This document shows, in pieces, positions 51,331-60,781 of a stretch of 64,000 nt of DNA. The notes beneath the pieces were generated by a model, which saw nothing but the letters and a program-made list of their open reading frames with translations, had not been told where the DNA came from and did no database searches. The DNA comes from Devosia sp. FKR38 (lineage in GTDB: Bacteria; Pseudomonadota; Alphaproteobacteria; Rhizobiales; Devosiaceae). A program made the translations under genes and the position numbers. Position 1 is the stretch's first letter, and every line of letters starts with the position of its first letter. The stretch covers positions 906,456-970,455 of the forward strand of contig NZ_STGC01000005.1 of assembly GCF_005222805.1 (NCBI RefSeq), written 5' to 3'.

Positions 51331-52044
51331 CTACTGTGCGGTCGATACCTTGCCCGGCAGGCTATGGTCACCCGAGGCAATCTTGAACACATCATCCACG
51401 CACAGCAGCGGCGCATGCAGGTCGGCGTTGATCCGCAGGCCAGCGGTGACGCCGTCATAGGCCGCATTGACCAGCCCGCCCACCAGCGCGATCGGCAGGG
51501 TCACTTTGACCGTGTCGCCGCTCAGATCAGTGGCATAGTCCGGGCTGTCGATCAGCAATGGCACCTTCGGCCAGGTTGCCGGCACCTTGGGCGCGGTGCC
51601 TTCGGCAATGTCGACGACCTTCAGCCCGCCATTGCAGGCCGCGTCCTCGGCCAGCACCACCCAATGCGGGTGCCACACATCACGATTGGCGCCGCCATTG
51701 GCCGCGTCGTCGAAGTCGGGGTGGAAGGTCACCGCCAGCGCGACAATGCCCTGGTCGGCTTCAAAGCCGACATCGCTGCTGTTCAGCCCGGTGGGCCACA
51801 CATAGGCATAGACGCCGGCACCGGCGAAATTGCCGGTGGCTGCGGGCGTCTCGGCCCCGGCCGAGCCGCGAACGCGGGTGGAAAACACCGCCATGTCGCC
51901 AGCGATGCCAACGCTGGTCTCGATGATGTCCATGGCGGCGGGCACGGCGTCGCTGGGCTCGGCATGAATGCCGGCCTCATGCGCAAAGGCGGGCAGGCAG
52001 GCGCTGCACAGCAGGGCCGCCGCAAGCAAGAAATGTCTGGTCAT
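51331..52044 (-). CDS. Secreted protein of unknown function
   Basis: A 237-residue protein with a Sec signal peptide (residues 1-20, ending CLPAFA-HE). The mature part is rich in beta-strand residues with IIETSVGIAGDMAVFSTRVRGSAG, GVYAYVWPTGLNSSDVGF, VALAVTFHPDFDD and WHPHWVVLAEDAACNGG, plus a Cys pair (about Cys168 and Cys224) that may form a disulfide. I do not recognise a family. It follows the MarR-type gene by 7 bases and is therefore probably controlled by that regulator. The frame upstream of ATG 52044 lacks a signal peptide. Confidence 0.7.
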   Translation of the reverse strand: MTRHFLLAAALLCSACLPAFAHEAGIHAEPSDAVPAAMDIIETSVGIAGDMAVFSTRVRGSAGAETPAATGNFAGAGVYAYVWPTGLNSSDVGFEADQGIVALAVTFHPDFDDAANGGANRDVWHPHWVVLAEDAACNGGLKVVDIAEGTAPKVPATWPKVPLLIDSPDYATDLSGDTVKVTLPIALVGGLVNAAYDGVTAGLRINADLHAPLLCVDDVFKIASGDHSLPGKVSTAQ

Positions 52045-52051
52045 TCTCGTT

Positions 52052-52726
52052 TTATCTCTCTGTTTGAGCCTGGAGGGGTCCGCGATCCGCTGTGAACGCG
52101 GCCCAGGTGGCAGCCCGGGTCGCCGGATTGGCGGTTTCATGTTCGTGGCAATCCATACGCAGGTCCTGCGTGCCGAATGCCGCGTCTACGAAAGTGCAAT
52201 GATGCGGTCTGTGCGCATCGGCATGGGCATTGGGCCGAAAGTGTCGGCAACTGACGCACATGCGTTGAATGGGGAGGGCGCCGCTGTCCTGCAACTGGCG
52301 GATCATGGCCACAAGCGCCACCAGCAGGTCTTGCTGCTGTGCCGGCGCCAGTGCGCCGACGGCCTGGCCGCCAACGCTGCGGGCCGCTTGCGCCGCCGCC
52401 AGTGCTGCCGCGCCGGCCGGCGTGGACAGCACACGCACGGAGCGCGCGTCCGCGGCGTCGCGCTGGCGGTGCACCAGGCCCTTGCGTTCGAGCGCACTGA
52501 TCGACTCGGTGGCCGAGGGTTGCGACACGCCCAGCTGACCGGCGATCTCGCGCACGGCCAATCCCGTCGCACGCCCGTCGAGCGCCGAAAGCACCGCCAA
52601 TTGCGCGGGATTGACGTCAGCGGCACGGGCGCTGGCCCAGTCGTCAGCCCGCATGGCCGTCGCAACGCGCTCCAGTCCCGACTGGATGCGCAGGCTCAGA
52701 GGTGTGTCAGCGGTCATTGTGTTCAT
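52052..52726 (-). CDS. MarR-family regulator with C-terminal Cys/His-rich extension
   Basis: A 224-residue protein. Residues about 30-145 are a MarR winged-helix domain (LAVREIAGQLGVSQPSATESISALERKGLVHRQRDAADARSVRVLSTPAG). It then carries a tail with Cys157-x2-Cys160, HHC (Cys177) and Cys193-His-Glu-His, which looks like a zinc or redox site and is a recurring addition in some proteobacterial MarR proteins. It heads an operon with the secreted-protein gene and lies under a promoter that contains a palindrome. It could sense oxidants, metals or a ligand; none is proven. ATG 52717 is an alternative start. Confidence 0.85.
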   Translation of the reverse strand: MNTMTADTPLSLRIQSGLERVATAMRADDWASARAADVNPAQLAVLSALDGRATGLAVREIAGQLGVSQPSATESISALERKGLVHRQRDAADARSVRVLSTPAGAAALAAAQAARSVGGQAVGALAPAQQQDLLVALVAMIRQLQDSGALPIQRMCVSCRHFRPNAHADAHRPHHCTFVDAAFGTQDLRMDCHEHETANPATRAATWAAFTADRGPLQAQTER

Positions 52727-52733
52727 GACACCA

Positions 52734-52761
52734 TGTATATAGGAGTCCTATGTATTGGCAA
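52734..52761 (-). promoter_or_regulatory. Promoter and palindromic operator of the MarR operon
   Basis: On the minus strand TTGCCA, a 16-base spacer and TATACA. The palindrome ATAGGA-C-TCCTAT (52739-52751) fills most of the spacer and touches the -10 box, an ideal place for MarR self-repression. The start codon follows within about ten bases of the -10 box, so the mRNA may be almost leaderless. Confidence 0.6.
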
Positions 52762-52862
52762 GAGGCAGATGTGCGATCAGGCGGAATTGCCTGCGACGCC
52801 TGCGCACGAGCGCATCGCGACGAGCGGAAAGTCGGCGGGGATCAGGGGGCAGGGGATTGGTC

Positions 52863-52939
52863 TGGCGATCCCGGCAGGACTCGAACCTGCGACCAACAGC
52901 TTAGAAGGCTGCTGCTCTATCCAGCTGAGCTACGGGACC
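52863..52939 (-). tRNA. tRNA-Arg (anticodon TCT)
   Basis: 77 bases with encoded CCA. The acceptor is GGTCCCG with CGGGATC (one G-T pair), the D-arm is GTAGCTCAGCTGGATAGAGC, the anticodon loop CTTCTAA holds TCT, and the T-arm contains GCAGGTTCGAGTCCTGC. Confidence 0.94.
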
Positions 52940-53039
52940 TGGACCAGACTGCTTTCATGTAGCGGATTCTGAGGCAAAGGGAAGGCCGCAGCGGCGATGA
53001 TTGCCGCCAGTGTTGCAGGGTTCCACTGGGTGCGGGGCC

Positions 53040-54101
53040 CTACAGCACGGCCTCCGCCAATTCAGGCGCCGCGATGTGAACCCTGGTGCTGCCGCGCACG
53101 ATCAGCTCCGAACTCAGCACGGTGTGGCGCGGCACGCGCCGACGCGGCTCGCCCTCGATGAGGTCGATCAGCGCTTCGGCGGCGATGCGCCCCAAGGCCT
53201 CGCGCGGCTGCCGCATCGTGGTCAGCGGCGGCCAGAAATGCGCCGCAAAGGCCAGATCGTCGAAGCCGACGACGGAGATGTCGCGCGGGCAGTCGAGCCC
53301 ATGCTGGCGCAGGCCGGACAGAAAGCCGATGGCCGTTTCGTCATTGGTGGCAAACATGGCGCTCGGGCGCTCCCGCAGGGTCATGAAGCGCTCGGCAGCG
53401 GCCAGCCCCTGGCGCATCTCAAAGCCGGCCGGAATGATCCACTCCGGCCGCGCCTCCAGCCCGGCCAGGGCCAGCGCGCGGCGATACCCGGCCTCGCGCT
53501 CGGCGGTCAGCACATTGCCCACCGGCCCACGGATATGGCCGATGGCCCGATGACCCAGCCCGATCAGGTGCCGCGTCGCCACCTCGGCGGCGAATTCATT
53601 GTCGGTGCGAACGCTGTGGAACGGCGCATGGTCAATGTCCTCGCAGGCCATCAGCAGCGGCACGCCAATCGGTGGCGCCGCCAGGGCCAGCAGCGGCTCC
53701 AGCGCGACCGATCCATCCAGCAGCAGCAGACCGTCGGCGCGGTTGGAGAGGAAATATTCGTGCAGCCGTCGCCCGCTGTCATGGGCCGCGAATCGATTGG
53801 CCACCAGCACGCCATAGCCGCGCAGCACCGCCTCGCGCTCGATGGCATCCAGGATGGTGGAAAAAAACGTGTTGCCGATGTCGGGCAGGGCAACAAGGAT
53901 GGTGCGGCTATTGCGCTGGCGCAGCGAGCGCGCCGCCTGGTTGAGCGTATAGCCGGTTTGCTCCACGGCCTGAAAAACGCGCGCACGGGCGTCCTCGCTC
54001 ACCCTGTCGGGGCTCGACAGGGCGCGGCTGACTGTGGCGGTCGACACTTTAGCGGACCGCGCAACATCTTGAATCGTCGGCGTTTTTCTTGGGTTTGTCA
54101 T
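53040..54101 (-). CDS. LacI-family repressor of the sugar ABC operon
   Basis: A 353-residue protein. Its N-terminal helix-turn-helix TIQDVARSAKVSTATVSRALSSPDRVSEDARARVFQAVEQTGYTLNQAARSLR contains the recognition helix and hinge. The effector domain is typical (FFSTILDAIEREAVLRGYGVLVAN, MFATNDETAIGFLSGLRQHGLDCPRDISVVGFDDLAFA). It is divergent from the binding-protein gene, and two TGCAATCGATTGCA-type operators lie in the shared gap. The central CG palindrome is the classic LacI/GalR operator form. The ATG at 54101 is chosen; the frame extends to 54224 over the operators. The inducer is presumably the transported sugar. Confidence 0.92.
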   Translation of the reverse strand: MTNPRKTPTIQDVARSAKVSTATVSRALSSPDRVSEDARARVFQAVEQTGYTLNQAARSLRQRNSRTILVALPDIGNTFFSTILDAIEREAVLRGYGVLVANRFAAHDSGRRLHEYFLSNRADGLLLLDGSVALEPLLALAAPPIGVPLLMACEDIDHAPFHSVRTDNEFAAEVATRHLIGLGHRAIGHIRGPVGNVLTAEREAGYRRALALAGLEARPEWIIPAGFEMRQGLAAAERFMTLRERPSAMFATNDETAIGFLSGLRQHGLDCPRDISVVGFDDLAFAAHFWPPLTTMRQPREALGRIAAEALIDLIEGEPRRRVPRHTVLSSELIVRGSTRVHIAAPELAEAVL

Positions 54102-54152
54102 ACCTGGCAGCGCCCCCTTCGCTGTCGGTAACGCATATTGTCTAAATCGATC

Positions 54153-54179
54153 TTGACAGGTCCGCAAGACGTGTATGAC
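54153..54179 (+). promoter_or_regulatory. Probable promoter of the sugar ABC operon
   Basis: TTGACA, a 15-base spacer and TATGAC, directly upstream of the first LacI operator. The spacer is slightly short. Binding of the repressor just downstream would block initiation. Confidence 0.5.
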
Positions 54180-54184
54180 ACTCA

Positions 54185-54198
54185 TGCAATCGATTGCA
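54185..54198. promoter_or_regulatory. LacI-type operator O1
   Basis: TGCAATCGATTGCA, a perfect 14-base palindrome with the central CG typical of LacI/GalR operators. It is centred about 138 bases before the ATG of the binding-protein gene. Confidence 0.85.
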
Positions 54199-54219
54199 GA
54201 ACTTTCGCACGAAGGAAAA

Positions 54220-54233
54220 TGCAATCGATTACA
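54220..54233. promoter_or_regulatory. LacI-type operator O2
   Basis: TGCAATCGATTACA, one mismatch to operator O1 at position 12. The two sites are centred 35 bases apart, close to three and a third DNA turns. Confidence 0.8.
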
Positions 54234-54328
54234 TGCAGCCAGCAGGGGATATCTCCCAAGAAGATAACCCAGTGGCTGGTCGCTTCGCGGGAGCGTTAGG
54301 CTCCAAGTGATCGTTGGGAGGACAATCT

Positions 54329-55564
54329 ATGAAGAAATTTGCAGTGGTTGCTGCTATGGCAACCGCTCTCCTCGGCTCCACCGCAGTTCATGCAGCCGAT
54401 GTTGAAGTGATCCACTGGTGGACGTCGGGTGGCGAACAGGCCGCCGTGTCCGTTTTTGCTCGTGAGTTCGACGCTCTGGGTGAAGACAAGTGGGTTGATA
54501 CCGCCATCGCCGGTGGTGAGAACGCCCGTGCTGCCACGCTGCAGCGCATCCTGGGCGGCGACGCCCCCGGTGCAGCCCAGTTCAACCCGGGCCGCCAGTA
54601 CGAAGAACTGATCAGCGGCGGCATGCTGCTCGATCTGACCCCGCTGGCTGAAAGTGAAGGCTGGGCCAATTTCATTCGCCCCGCTTCCATCTCCGAAGCC
54701 TGCCTGGTCGATGGCCATTGGTGGTGCGTTCCTGTGAACATCCACTCGTGGAACTGGGCATGGGCCTCCATTCCGGCCTTCGCCAAGGCCGGCGTCGAGC
54801 TCCCCACCAGCTTCGACGACTTCCTCGCCAAGGCTCCCAAGCTCAAGGAAGCTGGTATCATCCCGTTCGCGATCGGCGGCGAAAGCTGGCAGATCAACGG
54901 CGCGTTCGGCGTGATCCAGACCTCGATGCTCGGCCTGGCCGACCGCGAGAAGATCCTCAAGGACAAGGATGTCGAGCTCGCCAAGTCGCTGATGCCCAAC
55001 GTCTTCACCAAGTTCCGTGAATTCAAGCAGTTCGCGGACGAAGGTTCGGCCAACCGGAACTGGAACGACACCACCAATCTGGTCGTGACCGACCAGGCCG
55101 GTATCCAGGTCATGGGTGACTGGGCGCGCGGTGAATTCGGCGTCGCTGGCAAGGTTGCCGGCACCGACTACGCCTGTCTGGCTCTGCCGATCGATCACCC
55201 GACCGTATCGACCGGCGGCGACATCTTCCTGTTCCCCAAGCAGACCGACGCGGCTGTTGAAGCGGCTCAGCTGAAGATGGCCTCCATGATGGTCAATCCC
55301 CAGGTCCAGGCCCTGTTCAACAACGCCAAGGGCTCCATGCCCATCCGCGACGACGTTGACATGTCTCTGGCTGACGACTGCATGAAGAAGGGCCTTGAGA
55401 TCATCAAGGACCCGGCCAACATCGCCGTCGATGCCGGTCGCTGGCTGTCCAACGACACCACCGGTCAGATGAACGACCTTGTGGCGCAGTTCTGGGCTGA
55501 CGACTCCATGACTGTTGACGCTGCTGTTGAGCAGTACGTCAACATTCTCGCGACCGCAGAGTAA
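54329..55564 (+). CDS. Periplasmic sugar-binding protein of ABC importer (family 1)
   Basis: A 411-residue type-II periplasmic binding protein with a signal peptide (residues 1-22, ending VHA-AD). The mature start DVEVIHWWTSGGEQAAVSVFAREFDALGEDKWVDTAIAGGENARAATLQRILGGDAPGAAQFNPG is that of glucose, mannose or glucoside receptors of the alphaproteobacterial GtsA type. The ATG at 54329 has GGGAGGA upstream. It should deliver a mono- or di-saccharide to the permeases that follow. A terminator-like hairpin after the gene explains the excess of receptor over channel normally seen in such operons. Confidence 0.88.
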   Translation: MKKFAVVAAMATALLGSTAVHAADVEVIHWWTSGGEQAAVSVFAREFDALGEDKWVDTAIAGGENARAATLQRILGGDAPGAAQFNPGRQYEELISGGMLLDLTPLAESEGWANFIRPASISEACLVDGHWWCVPVNIHSWNWAWASIPAFAKAGVELPTSFDDFLAKAPKLKEAGIIPFAIGGESWQINGAFGVIQTSMLGLADREKILKDKDVELAKSLMPNVFTKFREFKQFADEGSANRNWNDTTNLVVTDQAGIQVMGDWARGEFGVAGKVAGTDYACLALPIDHPTVSTGGDIFLFPKQTDAAVEAAQLKMASMMVNPQVQALFNNAKGSMPIRDDVDMSLADDCMKKGLEIIKDPANIAVDAGRWLSNDTTGQMNDLVAQFWADDSMTVDAAVEQYVNILATAE

Positions 55565-55578
55565 TCCATCCCTGCTTG

Positions 55579-55607
55579 GCCGGGGGGCATACGCCCTCCG
55601 GCTTTTT
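55579..55607 (+). terminator. Attenuating terminator between receptor and permease genes
   Basis: Arms GCCGGGGGGC and GCCCTCCGGC, with one G-T pair, around ATAC and followed by TTTTTC, 15 bases after the binding-protein stop codon. It should reduce, not abolish, transcription of the permease genes. Confidence 0.8.
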
Positions 55608-55648
55608 CTATTCTTGCGCGGCCTTGCCGTGCAAACGGGAGCTCACTT

Positions 55649-56596
55649 ATGTCCCAGTTCGCCCAGAGCAGCGATGCTGCGGCGCTTGCATCGACCAGAC
55701 CACCGCGTCGAGCGCGCCGAAAATTCAATGTGATGTCCATCCTAGGCACCACCCCGATGATCCTCACGGCGGTCGGCGTCTTTGTGGTCTGCATCATCTT
55801 CTCCTTCATCTGGTCCTTCACCAATTCCAAGCTGTTTCCGAATTTCAATTTCGTGGGGCTGGATCAGTACTATCGCTTGTGGGCCTCTGACCGCTGGAAC
55901 ATCTCGGTCGGCAACGTCTTCGTGTTCGGCATCTGGTCGATGGTCGCCAACATGGTGTTTGGCTATCTGCTGGCCGTGTTCATGGATCAGCGCATCCAGC
56001 AGGAAGACCTGTTCCGCTCGATCTTCCTTTATCCCTTCGCCATGTCCCTGGTCGTGACCGGCCTCGTCTGGCAGTGGATGTTCGATCCCAATCTGGGCAT
56101 CCAGTCCGCGGTGCGACAGCTGGGCTGGACCGATTTCCAGTTTGCTCCGCTCACCAACCAGTCGACCGCCATCTATGGCGTGGTGCTCGGCGGTGTCTGG
56201 AACGGCGTGGGCGTGACCATGGCCATTTTGCTGGCCGGGCTGCGCGGCGTTGATGGCGAGATTTGGAAAGCCGCCAAGATCGACGGCATCCCCGCCTGGC
56301 GCACCTATCTGTTTATCGTGCTGCCCATGATGAAGGGCGCCATTCTCACTGCCTTCATCCTGCAGTGCACCGGCGTCGTACGTGTCTTCGATATCGTCAT
56401 CGCCATGACCCAGGGCGGCCCGGGTGTCTCCACCCAGATGCCGGCCATCTACGTGATCCAGCACATTACTGACCGTGTGAACGTGGGGCAGGGCATGGCT
56501 GCCGCCAGCACCATGTTGCTGCCCGTTATTGCCGTGCTCGCCCTGCAGGGCATCCTGCAGTGGAATGCCCGGCGCAAGAAGGAAAAGGCCCTATGA
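55649..56596 (+). CDS. Sugar ABC transporter permease (MalF/UgpA type)
   Basis: A 315-residue permease with a short N-terminal basic tail, then six membrane helices. The EAA loop reads GLRGVDGEIWKAAKIDGIPAWRTYLFIVLPMMKGAI, the contact for the ATPase. FDIVIAMTQGGPGVSTQMPAIYVI is the usual C-terminal part of MalF-type permeases. It is the first permease of the importer; its TGA overlaps the ATG of the second permease. Confidence 0.9.
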   Translation: MSQFAQSSDAAALASTRPPRRARRKFNVMSILGTTPMILTAVGVFVVCIIFSFIWSFTNSKLFPNFNFVGLDQYYRLWASDRWNISVGNVFVFGIWSMVANMVFGYLLAVFMDQRIQQEDLFRSIFLYPFAMSLVVTGLVWQWMFDPNLGIQSAVRQLGWTDFQFAPLTNQSTAIYGVVLGGVWNGVGVTMAILLAGLRGVDGEIWKAAKIDGIPAWRTYLFIVLPMMKGAILTAFILQCTGVVRVFDIVIAMTQGGPGVSTQMPAIYVIQHITDRVNVGQGMAAASTMLLPVIAVLALQGILQWNARRKKEKAL

Positions 56597-57516
56597 CGTC
56601 CGAAGCACTCTCGCCGTCCAAGCTCGGCGCATCGGGCGCTGTCGAGCCACGTGGCGCCAAACCGAAAAAGCTCACCATCGCCCGCGTCGGCGTCTATGCC
56701 TTCCTGGTCATTGCGGCGCTGTTCTTCCTGATGCCGCTCTGGGTCATGGTCGTGACCTCGCTCAAGGGCCTGCCGGAGATCCGGCTCGGCCATCTGTTCA
56801 ACCTGCCGGCTGAAGTCACCTTCGAGCCCTGGCTCAAGGCCTGGGACACCGCCTGTACCGGTCGTGACTGTAATGGTCTCAAGCCCGGTTTCATGAACTC
56901 GCTCAAGATCACGCTGCTCTCGGTGCCGGTCTCGATCGTGGTGGCCATGATCAATGGCTATGCTCTCAGCTTCTGGAAGTACAAGGGGTCCGACCTGCTG
57001 TTCGGCATCCTGATCTTCGGCGCTTTCGTGCCCTATCAGGTGGTGATCTATCCGCTCATCATCGGTCTGAGCAAAGTGGGCCTGTTCGCCACGCTCCCCG
57101 GCATCGTGATTGTCCATACCATCTTCGGCATGCCGATCCTGACGCTGCTGTTCCGCAATTTCTTCGCCTCGCTGCCGCCCGAACTGTTCAAGGCGGCCCG
57201 CGTGGACGGGGCCGGCTTCTGGCAGATCTTCTTCCAGATCATGCTGCCCATGTCGGTTCCGATCGCCATCGTGGCGGTGATCCTGCAGACCACCGGTATC
57301 TGGAACGACTTCCTGTTCGGTACGGTCTTTGCCGGTCGTGAGAACATGCCCATGACCGTGCAGCTCAACAATATCGTCACCACCACCACCGGTGTGCGCG
57401 AATACAACGTCAACATGGCCGCGACCATTCTCACCGCTGCCGTGCCTCTGGCAGTCTACTTCATCTCGGGTAAATGGTTCGTCCGCGGCATCGCCGCTGG
57501 TGCGGTTAAGGGTTAA
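56593..57516 (+). CDS. Sugar ABC transporter permease (MalG/UgpE type)
   Basis: A 307-residue permease. The N-terminal hydrophilic part (about 28 residues) precedes the first helix. The EAA loop is SLPPELFKAARVDGAGFWQIFFQIMLPMSVPI, and IWNDFLFGTVFAGRENMPMTVQLNN is the typical MalG C-terminal section. The ATG at 56593 sits in an ATGA overlap with the first permease gene, and the ATPase gene starts 5 bases after this gene ends. Forms the channel with the preceding permease. Confidence 0.9.
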   Translation: MTSEALSPSKLGASGAVEPRGAKPKKLTIARVGVYAFLVIAALFFLMPLWVMVVTSLKGLPEIRLGHLFNLPAEVTFEPWLKAWDTACTGRDCNGLKPGFMNSLKITLLSVPVSIVVAMINGYALSFWKYKGSDLLFGILIFGAFVPYQVVIYPLIIGLSKVGLFATLPGIVIVHTIFGMPILTLLFRNFFASLPPELFKAARVDGAGFWQIFFQIMLPMSVPIAIVAVILQTTGIWNDFLFGTVFAGRENMPMTVQLNNIVTTTTGVREYNVNMAATILTAAVPLAVYFISGKWFVRGIAAGAVKG

Positions 57517-57520
57517 ACAG

Positions 57521-58606
<1,086 letters not shown>

Positions 58607-58795
58607 CCAATAGCCAATTCCAGCGCTGGCGCCCCCGCCTGGGGTGCCGGCGCACTGGTTCAGCCCGCGGCAGCCAGATGTTACTTTTGCGGTGATCCAC
58701 CTGCCGCTGCTGCGCGACAACGCCCCGAAACATCGCTATGTCCTGCGGCCAGCTTTCGTCGCAATCGTCCATTCTAACGTTACAATGAGGCCATA

Positions 58796-59545
58796 ATGAC
58801 CGTTCTGTCATTTCAGCTCTACAGCGCCCGCAATGTTCCCTCCCTTGAAGACTACCTGGCCAAGCTGGCCGGCCTTGGCTACACCCAGGTCGAAGGCTAT
58901 GGCGGGCTTTATGCCGACGCAGCCGGCCTTGCCGCCACGCTGAAGAAGAATGGCCTGTCCATGCCGACCGGCCATTTCGGCCCGGCCCAGGTGGCCGATG
59001 TCGAGACCACGCTCAAGACCGCCGAGACGCTGGGCATGAAGAAGATCTTCTGCCCCCATATCGGCCCGGAAGGCCGCAGCGCCGATGAGTCCAAGTGGCT
59101 CGAACTGGCCGAAATGCTGGCCAAGGCCGGCGAGACCTATGCCAAGCATGGCTATGGCTTCGGCTGGCACAACCATGATTTCGAATTCGTGCCCACCACC
59201 TCGGGCCGCACGCCCATGGAAATTATCCTCGAAACCGCGCCCGCCATTGAGTGGGAATGCGACGTGGCCTGGGTTGTTCGTGGCAAGGCCGATCCGGTCG
59301 CCTGGTTCGACAAATACGGCTCGCGCATCACCGCCGTGCACGTCAAGGACATCGCCCCCGCCGGCGAATGCCTGGACGAGGACGGCTGGGCTGACGTCGG
59401 CCATGGTACGCTCGATTGGGACAATCTGATCGGCAAGGTGCAGGCCAAGACCAAGGCGCAGTATTTCGTCGCCGAACACGACAAGCCCAACGATGAAGTG
59501 CGCTTTGCCACGCGCTCCATCGCCACCGCCAAGAAGTGGAAGTAA
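58796..59545 (+). CDS. Sugar phosphate isomerase/epimerase family protein (TIM barrel), first copy
   Basis: A 249-residue xylose-isomerase-like TIM barrel. It shows FQLYSARNVPSLEDYLAKLAGLGYTQVEGYGG, ICPHIGP-type metal segment (FCPHIGPEGRS), YGFGWHNHDFEFVPTTSGRTPMEII, EWECDVAWVVRGKADPVAWFDKYGSRITAVHVKDI and the terminal VAEHDKPNDEV. The Glu, Asp and His residues are those that hold a divalent metal in IolE/IolI and YcjR-type enzymes. It probably isomerises or epimerises a keto-sugar. A gap of 190 bases separates it from the ATPase gene, with a TAACGTTA palindrome near 58775-58790 just upstream, so it may have its own promoter. Confidence 0.82.
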   Translation: MTVLSFQLYSARNVPSLEDYLAKLAGLGYTQVEGYGGLYADAAGLAATLKKNGLSMPTGHFGPAQVADVETTLKTAETLGMKKIFCPHIGPEGRSADESKWLELAEMLAKAGETYAKHGYGFGWHNHDFEFVPTTSGRTPMEIILETAPAIEWECDVAWVVRGKADPVAWFDKYGSRITAVHVKDIAPAGECLDEDGWADVGHGTLDWDNLIGKVQAKTKAQYFVAEHDKPNDEVRFATRSIATAKKWK

Positions 59546-59550
59546 TCCAA

Positions 59551-60690
59551 ATGGCCAAGACTTATGGCGTCGGCATCATGGGTGCCGGCAATATCTCGGG
59601 CGCCTATCTGCGCCTGGCGCCCCTGTTCAAGGGGCTCGAGGTTCGCGCTGTTGCCGATATCGTGCCGGCCGCGGCCCAGAAGCGCGCCGAGGAATTCGGC
59701 GTGCATGCCCAGACCCCCGACGAGCTGCTCAAGAACAGCGAGATCGACGTCATCGTCAATCTCACCATCCCGGCCACCCATTATGGCGTGTCCATGGATA
59801 TCGTCTCGGCTGGCAAGCATGCCTATTCGGAAAAGCCCTTCGTGCTGTCGCTCGAAGAAGGCATGGCCCTCAAGAAGGCCGCGGATGACCGCAATCTCAA
59901 GGTCGGCTCGGCGCCCGACACCTTCCTGGGTGGCGCGCACCAGCAGGCCCGCCAGATCATCGACAGCGGCCAGCTCGGCAAGATCATGAGCGGCACCACC
60001 CACGTCATGAGCCGTGGCATGGAGCATTGGCATCCCAATCCGGACTTCTTCTTCCAGCCCGGCGCCGGCCCGATCCTCGATCTCGGCCCCTATTATGTTA
60101 CCGAGCTGATCCACCTGCTCGGACCGGTCAAGCGCCTGTCGGCCTTCACCAACATGGCCCGCACCGAGCGTGAAGTCACCGCCGAAGGCCCCTTCAAGGG
60201 CAGCTTCGTCAAGGTCGGCACGCCCACCACCATCCATGGCGTGCTTGAATTCGACACCGGCGCCATCATCACCATCGGCGCCAGCTGGGACGTGGCGGCG
60301 CATGGCCACCACAATATCGAGCTCTATGGCACCGACGGCTCGATCTTTGTGCCCGATCCGAACTTCTTCGGCGGCGACCTGGTCACGGCCAATATCGCTG
60401 GCGAGCGCAGCAATGTGACGCCCTGGGATCACCCCTTTGGCAAGCCCAACCAGGACCTCGACAAGCCCATTCCGCGCGCCAACTACCGCGCTGCGGGCCT
60501 CGCCGACATGATGGCCTCGATCGAAAGCGGCAAGACCGCCCGCTGCGGGCTCGACGTGGCGCTCCATGCCGTGGACGTCATGACCAGCCTGCTCAAGGCC
60601 GGCGAAAGCGGCCAGGTGCTGACGCTCAGCACCACCTGCGCACGCCCCGACGCGCTCAGCCCGGCGGATGCCCAGGCCCTGTTGAAATAA
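59551..60690 (+). CDS. Gfo/Idh/MocA-family oxidoreductase, first copy
   Basis: A 379-residue NAD(P)-dependent oxidoreductase. The nucleotide-binding loop is GIMGAGNISGAYLRLAPLFKG, followed by NLTIPATHY and SEKPFVLSLEEG with the catalytic Lys of EKP. The substrate domain has GAGPILDLGPYYVTELIHLLGPVKR with the usual catalytic Asp-x3-Tyr-type residues. Relatives oxidise sugars at a ring carbon (glucose-fructose oxidoreductase, inositol dehydrogenase, glucoside 3-dehydrogenase). It starts 5 bases after the epimerase-like gene. A palindrome and a strong terminator follow at 60691-60781, separating it from the second pair. Confidence 0.87.
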   Translation: MAKTYGVGIMGAGNISGAYLRLAPLFKGLEVRAVADIVPAAAQKRAEEFGVHAQTPDELLKNSEIDVIVNLTIPATHYGVSMDIVSAGKHAYSEKPFVLSLEEGMALKKAADDRNLKVGSAPDTFLGGAHQQARQIIDSGQLGKIMSGTTHVMSRGMEHWHPNPDFFFQPGAGPILDLGPYYVTELIHLLGPVKRLSAFTNMARTEREVTAEGPFKGSFVKVGTPTTIHGVLEFDTGAIITIGASWDVAAHGHHNIELYGTDGSIFVPDPNFFGGDLVTANIAGERSNVTPWDHPFGKPNQDLDKPIPRANYRAAGLADMMASIESGKTARCGLDVALHAVDVMTSLLKAGESGQVLTLSTTCARPDALSPADAQALLK

Positions 60691-60706
60691 TGAGGTGCGT
60701 ACCTCA
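60691..60706. promoter_or_regulatory. Perfect inverted repeat after the first oxidoreductase gene
   Basis: TGAGGT-GCGT-ACCTCA, immediately after the stop codon at 60690. It could be a protein-binding palindrome or a small RNA stem at the transcript end. Confidence 0.45.
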
Positions 60707-60752
60707 TTGACAGCCGTCATCGGCCGGTCAACAGTATGATAAATCACTAGGG

Positions 60753-60781
60753 CAGGCGGCGGCTATTCGCCGCCTGTTTTT
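60753..60781 (+). terminator. Rho-independent terminator inside the operon
   Basis: Arms CAGGCGGCG and CGCCGCCTG around a GCTATT loop, followed by TTTTT, about 50 bases before the next start codon. Expected to divide the cluster into two differentially expressed parts. Confidence 0.88.

Noticed and set aside
58693..58716. TGATCC upstream of the first epimerase-like gene as an RpoE promoter
   Set aside because: After an 18-base spacer the sequence is ACAACG, without the TA of the -10 element.
60707..60740. TTGACA and TATGAT upstream of the second epimerase gene
   Set aside because: Spacer is 22 bases, and the transcript would run straight into the terminator at 60753.
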